Below are positions 54,351 to 64,000 of a DNA stretch of 64,000 nt, piece by piece. Under the pieces are notes generated by a model. It worked only from the letters and a program-made list of their open reading frames with translations. It was not told where the DNA came from and did no database searches. The stretch's first letter is position 1, and each line of letters begins with the position of its first letter. This stretch comes from Orychophragmus violaceus (taxonomy: Eukaryota; Streptophyta; Magnoliopsida; Brassicales; Brassicaceae): the NCBI GenBank assembly GCA_030180135.1, contig CM058229.1, positions 40,017,522 to 40,081,521 of the forward strand, in the 5' to 3' direction. The position numbers and the translations under genes were made by a program.

Positions 54351-56543
54351 ATGGTACAAGGGGGTAAAAAGTTTAAGAAACTTAGTAAGGATAAGGGAAA
54401 GACTAAAGCTGTCCAGACTGAGAGTCAAGACAAACCCAAGCCCAAGCCCAAATCCGGGCCTTCTCCTGAGGACAAATGCAACTACTGCAAGCAGCTAGGG
54501 CATTGGAAGAGAAGCTGCAAGAAGTTCATTGAAGATTACAAGAAGCTGAAGACGACGTATGATGCGTCTGATTCAGGTATTTATGTTATCGAACTTAATG
54601 TTATGACTCCTAGTTCTACTTTGTGGGTATTTGATACCGGCTGCGGTGCTCAAATTTGTACTAATATGCAGGCGCTAAGAAACAGTAGAACGCTGAAGAA
54701 AGGACAAGTGGAGCTATGGGTCGAGAATGGAGCTAAGGTTTCTGCACTGGCCGTAGGCACTTATGATTTGTCTTTACCTTCTGACATGGTTTTAGAATTG
54801 AATAATTGCTACTTTGTACCTGCGATTAGCAGAAACATAATTTTAGTTTCCGTTTTGGATTTGGAAGGTTTTGATTTTGCTATTAAGAATAAAGTTTGTT
54901 CTTTTCATCGTGATGGTACGTTTTATGGTAACGCCCCATTAGATAATGGGTTATATGTCTTAAACCAAGAAATGCCTGTCTTTAACATAAATACAAAGCG
55001 GTTTAAGTCAAACGACGAAAACCCGACTTTCTTATGGCATTGTCGTTTGGGCCATATCAATGAGAAACGCATTCAGAGGCTCCATCGTAATGGGCTTCTG
55101 GGCTCATTTGATTTTGAATCATGTGAGAAATGCGAATCTTGCTTGATGGGCAAAATGGTCAGGGCCCCTTTCAAAAAACCAACTGAAAGGGCTAGTGATT
55201 TATTGGGCCTTATTCATACTGATGAATGTGGGCCAATGAGCACTGTTGCCAGAGGAAATTACAAGTACTTCATTACCTTCACTGATGACTTCAGTAGGTA
55301 TGGCTATGTCTATTTGATGAGACATAAGTCAGAATCCTTTGATAGATTCAAGGAGTTCAAAAAAAATGAAGTACAGAACCAACTTGGCAAAAGTATTAAA
55401 GTTCTGCGGTCGGATCGCGGAGGAGAATACTTGAGTCAAGAGTTCAGTGACTATCTGAGCGAGTGTGGAATTGTTTCACAACTCACTCCTCCTGGAACAC
55501 CCCAATGGAATGGAGTTTCAGAGAGGAGGAATCGGACCTTATTAGATATGGTTCGGTCTATGATGAGTCATTCAGATCTTCCATTATCCTTTTGGGGATA
55601 CACTCTAGAAACGTCTGCGTTTACACTAAATAAGGTGCCATCTAAATCAGTTGAAAAGACACCACATGAATTGTGGACTGGGAATGTTCCAAGTCTGTCT
55701 TTCCTGAAGATTTGGGGTTGTGAGGCTTATGTCAAACGTTTAATCTCTGACAAGCTCGCACCCAAATCAGATAAATGCTACTTCGTTGGTTATCCTAGGG
55801 AAACCAAGGCATACTACTTTTACAACCAATCTGAGAACAAAGTCTTTGTTGCTCGGGACTGTTCTTTTCTTGAGAGGGAATTTCTTTCTAAGAAAAACAA
55901 AAACAGTGGGAGTAAAGTACATCTCGAAGAAATTCAAGATGCACAGGAGACTGCTCAACCTGCTGAGGAAGAGCAGCAGTTGGATCCACAAAGTTCTGTG
56001 GAGCCCATGCCTGTGGAGCCTGAAGTTCGCAGATCCGGAAGGATCCGTCACGAACCCGAGAGATATTATGGATTTCTCGTGACTAATTGCAATGATCTGA
56101 TGATCATCGAAAGTGACGAACCTGCGACCTTCGCGGAAGCAATAATGGGCCCGGACTCCGAAAAGTGGCTTAGAGCCTCTAAATCCGAAATGGGATCCAT
56201 GTCAGAAAACCAAGTATGGTCCTTGGTCGATTTAACTAATGGTGCAAAAGCCGTTGAGTGTAAATGGATCTTCAAGAAGAAGATTGACATGGATGGTAAT
56301 GTCCAAATTTATAAAGCTAGGTTGGTGGCTAAAGGTTTCAAACAGATTCATGGTGTAGACTATGATGAAACCTATTCCCCAGTCGCTATGCTTAAATCCA
56401 TTCGGATTCTTCTAGCAACTGCCGCTTATTATGATTATGAGATTTGGCAGATGGATGTCAAAACCGCCTTCTTGAATGGAATTCTGGAAGAGGATGTGTA
56501 TATGACACAACCTGAAGGTTTTGTGGATCCTGAGAATGCATGA
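54351..56543 (+). pseudogene. Copia pol, first part: zinc knuckle, protease, integrase, RT start
   Basis: In order: CNYCKQLGHWKRSCKKF zinc knuckle near residue 43; protease WVFDTGCGAQICTNM (DTG retained); GAG-pre-integrase LWHCRLGHINEKRI and CESCLMGKMVRAPF; integrase core with FTDDFSRYGYVY, RSDRGGEYLSQEF and PQWNGVSERRNRT; a YVKRLISDKLAP target-binding region; then RT N-terminus WIFKKKIDMDGNVQIYKARL, DETYSPVAMLKS and QMDVKTAFLNGILEED. The frame ends at 56543 just after QPEGFVDPENA, where about 0.4 kb containing the RT active-site box is missing. Confidence 0.9.
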
Positions 56544-57318
56544 TTCCAAGAAGGGCTTCATACCGATGTCTCATGGCATTAGTCTCTGCAAGAAGCAGTG
56601 TCCGGCGACACAGGCTGAGCGAGAACGCATGGGTAGGATTCCTTATGCTTCTGCAATAGGATCTATCATCTATGCCATGCTCTGCACTCGTCCAGATGTA
56701 GCTTACGCGTTAAGCATGACGAGTAGATACCAATCTGATCCAGGTGAAGATCACTGGACAGCTGTCAAGAATATTCTCAAATATTTGAGACATACCAAGG
56801 ATAATTTCTTGGTATATGGAGGAAGTGAAGAACTTGTGGTGAATGGATTCACAGATGCGAGTTTTCAGACGGACATAGACGATTTCCGATCACAGTCTGG
56901 ATATGTCTTCTGTCTAAATGGCGGTGCAGTGAGCTGGAAGAGCTCTAAGCAGAACACCGTAGCTGATTCCACGACGGAAGCTGAATATGTTGCTGCTTCA
57001 GAAGCGGCAAAGGAAGCTGTTTGGATCAAGAAGTTCATGACTGAACTTGGTGTGGTTCCTAGTGTCTTGGAGCCAGTGGCTTTGTTTTGTGACAACAATG
57101 GAGCCATTGCTCAGGCGAAAGAACCCAGGTCACACCAGAAGTCCAAACACATAGAGAGGAGATATCACCTGATTCGTGATATCGTCAATAGAGGAGAAGT
57201 CAAGATCAGTCGAGTTCCGACGGACGAGAATGTCGCTGATCCTCTGACTAAGCCACTCCCAAGGCCTAAGCATGAGAGTCATACTACTGCTGTAGGCATT
57301 AGTGATCTTAAGATGTAA
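56541..57318 (+). pseudogene. Copia pol, last part: RNase H
   Basis: The recognisable sequence resumes at HDSKKGFIPMSHGISL, normally some 130 residues downstream of PENA, and in another frame. RNase H features follow: RIPYASAIGSIIYAMLCTRP, GFTDASFQTDIDD, WKSSKQNTVADSTTEAEYVA, LFCDNNGAIAQAKEP and ADPLTKPL, ending at 57318 with ISDLKM. The YVDD box is absent, so the element cannot make its own RT. Confidence 0.9.
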
Positions 57319-58162
57319 TCTTGATTCTAGTGGGAGTTCTTGTTGTTTTATTTTAGTTAATTAAGATGTTCTTGTAAACATACTTTTGGATATGTTCAAT
57401 GAAATTTGATCCCAAAATAAGTTTACAGCATTATTTATTGTGATCTAAATAATGGTCCCAAAATAAGTTTATGCCATATTATAGGTCATCAAGTTGAGGA
57501 CTTGATCATGAAACCCTATGAGTTACAGATGACATAAATTAAGATGTGTCCCTAGTCGAGGTTGTCAAAGTGGGACACTGACAACCGCAAGAGACTAGCT
57601 TGTGAGGTGATTGTTGACTAAGTTTCATGGAGTCAGTGATATGAGTATCACAGTCAGTCACATAGATATATGTTGATGAATGTATGATCGGACGTGACCC
57701 GCTAATGAGAAGTCTCCAGGATTGTTATATCTGTGTCATGAGAGGTTCTCATTACGACTATAGAATATAGACCTTAGACCTGAGTTCATCATGCTTTCTT
57801 GCATATGAATTGGTGCACTTTGACCTTGTCAAACGTCGACCCGTAACTGGCGGCTATAAAGGCATTGCTTAGGTGTATCATGAAGCGTGTATAGGAACAG
57901 GGATGGAACAAGATGGGATTTGTCCCTTCTGTATAACGGAAGATAAATATCTCAGGGCCTGTCGAAGATTTGATACTGATAAAATGTGTGGCCGCACTCA
58001 AACGAACTGTAGTTCAGTTGTTTGTCTTGTTCAGTATAGATCAGGAGTTCGATAAACACGATATTGGCTTAATAAGGATGACACTTATCTTGCCTTATGC
58101 CAAATCGAGATATAGAGACAAAAGGATTATAGGAATTGATGATTCCAGTACAAGTGGGAGAT
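57319..58162 (+). other. Copia 3' untranslated region
   Basis: Between the pol stop and the 3' LTR, no coding frame of note. It contains two ATAATGG-TCCCAAAATAAGTTTA repeats (near 57410 and 57452) and the purine tract just before 58163. Confidence 0.6.
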
Positions 58163-58806
58163 TGTTGGGATTGTGTCCTGAAATCACACTTGTACTCACT
58201 CCTGATGATAGTTGTGTGTCGAGATCAGACATTTGTATAATACTGGGTGGTTGCAATGTTTTGCTAGAAGCCTCTTGCAGTCTGTAAGTTGTGGACTTAC
58301 TGCCAGTATTATATGATCCTATAGGGTCACACACCTAAGCAAACTGGAAGCATAAATATGGGAATGATCATTATGGTAATGATCATGTTGATGTGTATTG
58401 GATACACATTGATATTGAGTTTTATAGAGGTGCGTCGATCGACACAGTGAGTGTGTCGATCGACACAATCCGGGTTTCGAAACTGATGTTTCGATTTCAT
58501 GACTTAAACGAATTGGAATTAATCCAATGATCGGTTTAGTCATTCCAGGCCTATATAAAGGCTTATATGGTCGACCTGGAACCCTAGCCGTTCAGTTTTA
58601 TTTTGCAGAGAAATCCGAGCCACCTAAACTCAGTGATCCCAAGATCCGGCACTAGCATCCCGGCTTTCCATCTTTGTGTGCGTGTGTATCTGGTAGAGGC
58701 GAAGCACCTGAGTCGCTGCTGATCTCGATTACCAATCCATTCCGCTGCCATCTCTGAGGTAAACACGAGATCAATGATTCAATTAATAAAACCCTAGATC
58801 CTAGGC
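58163..58806 (+). repeat. 3' LTR of the copia element, truncated
   Basis: Aligned to 51829-52472 with about 18 mismatches; the match stops at GATCCTAGGC, after which unrelated sequence begins. Palindromes at 58436 and 58457 are conserved with the 5' copy. Confidence 0.9.
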
Positions 58807-59119
58807 CATCCGACAGATGCGACCTCAAATGGAAAAGAATCGTAACAAGGATACCAAGATCGGATTGGAATTCGCCAAAGCCGAAGGTAACATTTTGTGG
58901 TGCTGAAAGATCGTCTTCATCTTTCCGAACTTCGCTTCACTTGCAGATCTATCCGCGACACCAAGAAGCCAAACGACCGACGATCGTACCGGAATCGCGT
59001 TCCAAGTCATCCTGCTCCTTGACCGTATTTACCCAAGCACATAAGACTCCTCAGAAATTTTGAGCAGACCAGGTCAGAAATCCCAGCAGACCAGCTCAGA
59101 AATTCCAAGCAAACCAGAG

Positions 59120-59520
59120 CACGCAAACGCTTGCAGCATGCTCGACAACTCACAAAGTATGCTTGGAAACTCGCAAAGCATGCTCGGAAACTCGCAAGCG
59201 TGCTCGGCAACTCGCAAAAGTGATCGGTAACTCGCAAAGCATGCTCGGTAACTCGCAAGCGTGCTCGGAAACTCGCAAAGCGTGCTCGACAACTGGCAAG
59301 CGTGCTCGGCAACTCGCAAAGCGTGCTCGGCAACTCGCAAGCGTGCTCGGAAACTCACAAGCGTGCTCGGCAACTCGCAAGCGTGCTCGGCAACTCGCAA
59401 GCGTGCTCGGCAACTCGCAAGCGTGCTCGGCAACTCGCAAGCGTGCTTGGCTACTCGCAAAGCGTGCTCGGTAACTCGCAAGCGTGCTCGGAAACTCGCA
59501 AAACATGCTCGGAAACTCGG
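59120..59520. repeat. 20-bp tandem array (GTGCTCGGCAACTCGCAAGC)
   Basis: About 18 units of 20-21 bp, nearly identical between 59320 and 59450. Because of the period, open frames appear in several frames on both strands (103-159 codons); these are not taken as genes. Confidence 0.9.
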
Positions 59521-60799
59521 AGAATGCTCAAAAACTCCGAAAAGGCTAATCAACTTGGATTTTCAGACCTGATCTCATTTTGTTTTCCGAGTAAAAAAAT
59601 AAAATCCAGATCGGGCAAAAAGAGCTAGCTAGCGCGGAAAAAAAATATCCAGCTCGGGCAAAAAGAGCTAGCTAGCTCGGAAAAAGGGCAGCTCGTACAA
59701 GAAAAGAGCCAGCCATCTCGGGAAGGAAGGAAGGAAAAAAAAACAAAACAAACAGCTCGGGAGAGGCAGCCCAGCTCGGGAAGAAGAAAAGAAAAAAAAG
59801 GGGGGGGGAAGTCGCAAACATCATCAGAGCATAACATGCTCACTTAATTATAATTAAGATTCAGTCCTATTATCATGCAATATCTCTTTGAACTTAGAAA
59901 GCACGAGCAGAAAATGCACATACAACCACTCACTTTGCCGAGTACGAAACAAGATTTGCCAAACATAAAAATTGTCAAGCAAAAATTGTCTTCTCAACTC
60001 GACAATATTTGATCAAGCACGTCCGAACATATCAGCCTAGAGAATATCTATACCGCGACATATTAACATGTCGTGAAACGTCTTACTCGGCATCTTCATG
60101 ATTATGCAGCTCGGCGTCTCCGCAATCATACTACTCGAAAAACTTCAGAGTTTCAACTCGTCAGTAATCCGAGCAGAGCAAGTCAATCTCCGAGCACGGA
60201 CCACTGAGCAGCCCCACAAGAAATATGTGCCGACGGCCAAAGCACATTCTGCTCAACACCCACCCATATCCGAGCTGAATCTTTGTCGAGAAGAAGTGCG
60301 TCCGAGCGAATATTAAATCCTTTTAAGCACCAATTCTTCCGAGCAGACATACGTCCGCGACGCCTCAACTTATAGAAGATCAGTCTATCTCAACCTGCGA
60401 GCAGGATCCCTCAACCCTACCTGAGCCGACTAGGCTCCAGCTCGCCTATCAAATCAAGGAAGGCAACAGAGTTCAGCTTACAATCATAGATCATACCATC
60501 TCGGTCGGTCGAAGAAACAAACCAAAGCTCCAAAAAGATGAACTAAATTCATTCTCAACGGACTCGTAAGCTTCAAATCCTGCAGGAGCTCATCCGTAAA
60601 GCTACATCAAGAACAAAATCGTAGATGGTTGGCTACACAATGCTCATCGAGAACAACTCGAACTACGGGACGGCTTGATCCCCGAAAGGGGTACGTAGGC
60701 AGCCGATATCTTGATCGGTTCACCGGTGGGTCCGTATATATCTATACTTCCGCATCAGAATATGGAAATTTTAAAACAATTTTCAAACTTGAAAGCTTT

Positions 60800-61600
60800 T
60801 CGAACAAAGTTGCTCGGAACATTCAAAGAAATCAGCTAGGAACTTCCGACAAGTCAGCTAGGAATGTCCGAGCTGTTCGAACAAGTCGGCTAGGAACTTC
60901 CAAGCAAGTCGGCTAGGAAAGTCCGAGCGGTTCGAACAAATCAGCTAGGAGCTTCCAAGCAAATCAGCTAGGAACTTCCGAGCAAGTGAGCTAGGAACAT
61001 CCAAAAAGGTCAGCTCGACACTTCCAAGCAAATCAGCTAGGAAAGTCCGAGCTAATCAAACAAGTCAACTCGGAGCCTCCGAGTAAATCAGCTAGGAAAG
61101 TCCAAACTTCCAAGCGAACCAGCTAGGAAATTTCGAGCTGACCTTTCTTCTCGGAAATTCCGAGATGACCTCTCTTCTCGAAAATTCTAAACTAACCAGC
61201 TAGGAAATTCCTATCGGAACTTCCGAGCAAATCAGCTAGGAAATTCCGAGCAAACCAGCTAGGAAAGTCCGAGCGAATCAGCTAGAAAATGTCTAGCAAA
61301 TCAGCTAGGAAAGTCCGAGCAAATCAGCTAGGAACTTTCTAGCAAATCAGCTAGGAAAGTCCGAGCAAATCAGCTAGGAACTTTCTAGCAAATCAACTAG
61401 GAAAGTCGGAGCAAATCAGCTAGGAACTTTCCAGCAAACAAGCTAGGAAAGTCCGAGCTAATCAAACAGTTCAGCTCGGAACTTCCGAGCAAATCAGCTA
61501 GGAAAGTCCGAGCAAATCAGCTAGGAACTTTCTAGCAAATCAGCTAGGAAAGTCCGAGAAAATTAGCTAGGAACTTTCTAGCAAATCAACTAGGAAAGTT
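60800..61600. repeat. 23-bp tandem array (AGCTAGGAAAGTCCGAGCAA)
   Basis: About 30 units built from CAGCTAGGAA(A/C)(G/T)TCC and (C/T)(C/G)GAGCAAAT, most regular from 61200 to 61600. The unit is related to the array at 50270 (AGCTCGG changed to AGCTAGG). It is truncated on the right by the Ty3 LTR at 61601. Confidence 0.9.
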
Positions 61601-62776
61601 GATAGGTGTAGTTTTATCCCTATTCTACTGCAAGTGCACAGTTAATGCAATTGTAGTATATAAGGTATCGAATCCCACAAGGACTCTCAGTCACACAATA
61701 GATATTTAGTAATTCAGATTTAATTAAGCGGAGCAGATGTGAAAGCAGTAAGCGAAATAATCAAAGCGAATCAAGCGAGTTTGTAAGCAAGAGGGCAAGG
61801 CGTTAGGTTTCAGGAGTTCTCAGGAAATCAGGAACGCAAGCAATCAATCAATCAGGATCTAATCAATTACCATTCTAGAACTCAAAACACGGATATAGAA
61901 TTAACCAAATTCCTTTGCGATAATTCTCTAAGCCTAAGTGCAGCAAACCAAACTTTCGTTTGCGAGTACTAACAGATTAAACTAGCATTAATTCCAAGTT
62001 TGATATGTTCACAATTAACCTGAACCAAAATTTCGTTTGCGAACAGTTTAATTGCTTATCTAAGTTATTTCTAGTTAAATTAACCAACTTCCGCTGTATT
62101 AATCAACCTAACATCATAATTCTGATTAGCTACTTCAGATTAAGCATTAAGAACAACTTAGATAAAGAACTAGCAGATATGAATCCCTATTAATTAATTA
62201 AACTATAATTCTCTGAAATCTTTAATGAGAATCCTTCAACCTAACATGTGATCTACTCAGACATATTCATCAGGACAGAAGATATCATAAGTAGAAAACC
62301 AAATATCATAAAATCAAATAAGAACTGGGGTTCAAAATGAAGTCTCTTTCGAGAACAAAACCAGCCCCTAAAATCTCCTCAGAGAATAAAACTTAGTGAT
62401 GAAGCGTTGCCTAAACAACGGCTTAAGAACTCTATTTATAACCTAAAACACGTTTTGGGGCTTCTTTGTAAATATCAGGAACTTCTGGGCAGAATTGCAA
62501 TTTCATCATTCTTCATTAAACCGCCGTTTGACCCATCTCGCATATGCAACGATCGTTGCCACAAGTGTGTTGATCGTTGCTTCACTGGAATATCAACAGT
62601 GAGGTCTATCTCTCGGCCAAATACTCTAATTAGCTCCAGAAAGTGCCATAATCACCAAATATGCTCCAAATGTGCTTGTACCTAATAAACACCTGAAAAG
62701 ACTCTAAAACATAGTAAAAGACTCGATAAATGACACATATACCATGGTTAAAAACCCGAAAATCCATGGTATATCA
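61601..62776 (-). repeat. 3' LTR of the right-edge Ty3 element
   Basis: Homologous over its length to 1742-2913 and, inverted, to 11048-12257. Shared landmarks: CTGCAAGTGCACAGT, CAAGGACTCT, GTTTGTAAGCAAG, CTACTCAGACAT, CCATGGTATATCA. Confidence 0.85.
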
Positions 62777-64000
62777 ACTCCCCCACACTTAGCTCTTGCT
62801 TGTCCTCAAGCAAGACAAAGAACTAAATGTAATCAAGAGGTTTGAAAACTCTTCAGAAACTCATTTCGTCCTAGAAGCTACAATACTCAGATTCCCCTTA
62901 GTAAACCACTGAAAGAATCAATCACAGGATATCAAGACCAACATGTACTTCCCCCACACTTAGCAACTGTCCTAGGTAAACTCCACAATCACATTCAAGC
63001 ATTCAAATTCTCCCTACTGACTTCTGCAAGTATTTAAGTGCGGTCTCACCTAAGGAGTATCGATCTAAAGGCACATGGATTCTTACCTTATCAGCTCTAG
63101 ACCACCATGCTATCTTTCTCTAGTCCCTTTCTTCTCTTTCCCTTCTTTAACAACTGATTTTTCCCCATTGGGTATCATTTTATTTTTTTTATCAGTGTTC
63201 TTCCCGTTATGGGGTGTACTTTGGACACATTCCATGGATCACATGAGAGAAAATAGTGTTTGCTACCATTCCCATGACCACTTCGGAGTTACTAACTCAT
63301 CCTCAGTTTATTATCTTTTTTTTTTTTTTTTTTTTACTTTATAGAAGGGGAGAAGGGAACTAAATAGGACAGGTTTACAGGCTGTGTCAGAACTAACAGG
63401 GAATCCGACATAAAGCATACCAAGCCCTTAGGTGAGAAATCTAAGTCAGTATTAATGTTGAAGTCAGTAAAGGATCCTCTGATACCTGAAGTGATGTGGG
63501 TGTTCCCAGTAGGTTGATCCGCGTCTGGGTTTTCTAATAGTCATAGATAGATCCAGCAACTTCATCCCAATGGTTACTTAAGTTCCTGCAAGTCTTGTAA
63601 ATCTTCTCAAAAAATCATAGTTTCTTACTTAAACAATTTTGACTCAATAAAACATATATATTTTTTTTTTTTTTTTTTTTTTTGAAAAACGGACTGACTC
63701 TTAAGAAAACAGAAAGATATAAATCAGTAGTACCTCCCCCACACTTAAGACACACTGTCCCCAGTAGTGTCCAGCGAAGGATCGGTAAAAAGAAAGAAAG
63801 ATTGTTAATGGATGTTTTAGTTCTGTCGGGTTTTACCTCTGTCGCACAAGCATCGATCGTTGCACTAAGTGCACCGACCGTTGCTTGGCGATTTTTCGTT
63901 GAGTGTCGATCGTTGCTCAAAGCAGCAACGATCGTTGCAATGCGCATATCGGATCAGACAGCTATTTAGCAGGTTAGTCCGTCGGTTTATGTCAATTTAA
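61601..64000 (-). mobile_element. Ty3/gypsy element (Athila/Tat type), 3' end, runs off the window
   Basis: The 3' LTR (61601-62776, about 1,176 bp) runs from TGATAGG to ATATCA. Immediately inside is the polypurine tract GTGGGGGAGT (minus strand, 62777-62786) and AAGCAAGAGCTAAGTGTGGG, a phrase of this lineage. 62777-64000 is the non-coding 3' internal region, collinear with 2914-4150. Poly-T tracts lie near 63316-63338 and 63661-63683. Palindrome pairs: 62550/62571, 63854/63875 and 63907/63929. Coding regions would lie beyond 64000. Confidence 0.85.

Larger units (their letters stand above)
51829..58806 (+). mobile_element. Ty1/copia element with deleted RT core, nested in Tat gag
   Basis: The 5' LTR is 51829-52524 and the 3' LTR starts at 58163. 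The primer-binding site TGGTATCAGAGC (52526-52537) matches initiator-Met tRNA and lies one base inside the LTR; a GTGGGAGAT purine tract precedes the 3' LTR. About 18 substitutions in 644 aligned LTR positions (about 3%) show an older insertion than the copia at 31-36 kb. The 3' LTR lacks its last 54 bp or so, hence no right target duplication. The leader (52525-53718) holds three palindrome pairs and a run of GGTT(A/C)AAT(C/T)GG-like phrases. Confidence 0.9.
58807..61600. mobile_element. Tat-type Ty3 LTR/untranslated remnant with tandem arrays
   Basis: GAACTACGGGACGGCTTGAT and GGGGTACGTAGGCAGCC near 60657-60703 match the same phrase at about 51064-51115 in the 5' Tat LTR, so this is part of a related, perhaps the same, Tat element. 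The stretch is dominated by arrays and AGCTCGG-rich low-complexity sequence; no protein domain is visible. It ends where the minus-strand Ty3 LTR begins at 61601. Confidence 0.5.

Noticed and set aside
59120..59520. Regular 20-bp repeats that look at first like a CRISPR array
   Set aside because: Units are contiguous with no unique spacers, and the context is a plant retrotransposon; it is a tandem minisatellite.
59074..59628. Five open frames of 100-160 codons on both strands
   Set aside because: They are products of the 20-21 bp tandem array; repeated residues only, no start context or domain.

Overview
The window is nuclear DNA from a flowering plant, almost certainly a member of the Brassicaceae. 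The one clearly intact gene is the four-exon nuclear gene for plastid ribosomal protein L11. Other pointers are the GRF-type zinc-finger and At1g67623-type F-box-like gene remnants, and the transposon families: DUF4283-type LINEs, Athila/Tat-type Ty3 elements, and CACTA, PIF/Harbinger, mariner and MULE elements. Density, nesting and decay of the transposons suggest a pericentromeric or otherwise transposon-rich interval.

Layout. 0-6.7 kb: a LINE on the minus strand, broken by a Ty3/gypsy element inside ORF1 and by a second Ty3/gypsy LTR 14 codons into ORF2. 6.7-13.5 kb: a small gene-remnant island with two (perhaps three) F-box-like pseudogenes and a GRF zinc-finger gene split by a solo LTR with a perfect 5-bp duplication. 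14.3-22.6 kb: an unexplained region rich in the 9-mer GTAGACTTC/GAAGTCTAC, with a 4.2-kb PIF/Harbinger element (transposase plus MYB-like gene) inserted in it. 23-29.3 kb: decayed Ty1/copia fragments, one split by a 2.9-kb non-autonomous CACTA element. 29.6-30.4 kb: a short non-LTR element. 31.4-36.4 kb: a young Ty1/copia element with a Tourist-like MITE in its 5' LTR. 36.4-38.0 kb: PRPL11. 38.5-41.6 kb: a mariner-like element whose transposase has a single visible stop. 41.7-43.8 kb: a large imperfect inverted repeat. 44.3-44.6 kb: a degenerate repeat carrying E2F-like sites. 45.3-47.5 kb: a MULE pseudogene. 49.2-49.9 kb: an unrecognised possible gene fragment. 50.0-61.6 kb: Tat-type Ty3 sequence with AGCTCGG-rich tandem arrays, interrupted by a 7-kb Ty1/copia element that has lost its RT core. 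61.6-64 kb: the 3' end of another minus-strand Athila/Tat-type Ty3 element running off the window.

The genes do not form a common pathway. Apart from PRPL11, the coding content belongs to mobile elements or is disrupted. The most unusual signal is a pair of CGATCG-type palindromes, 20-22 bp apart (mostly 21), found 14 times in LTRs and untranslated parts of both Ty3 and Ty1 elements. The second is the GTAGACTTC motif cluster. All coordinates, repeat boundaries and frame analyses were read by eye; no database search was run.
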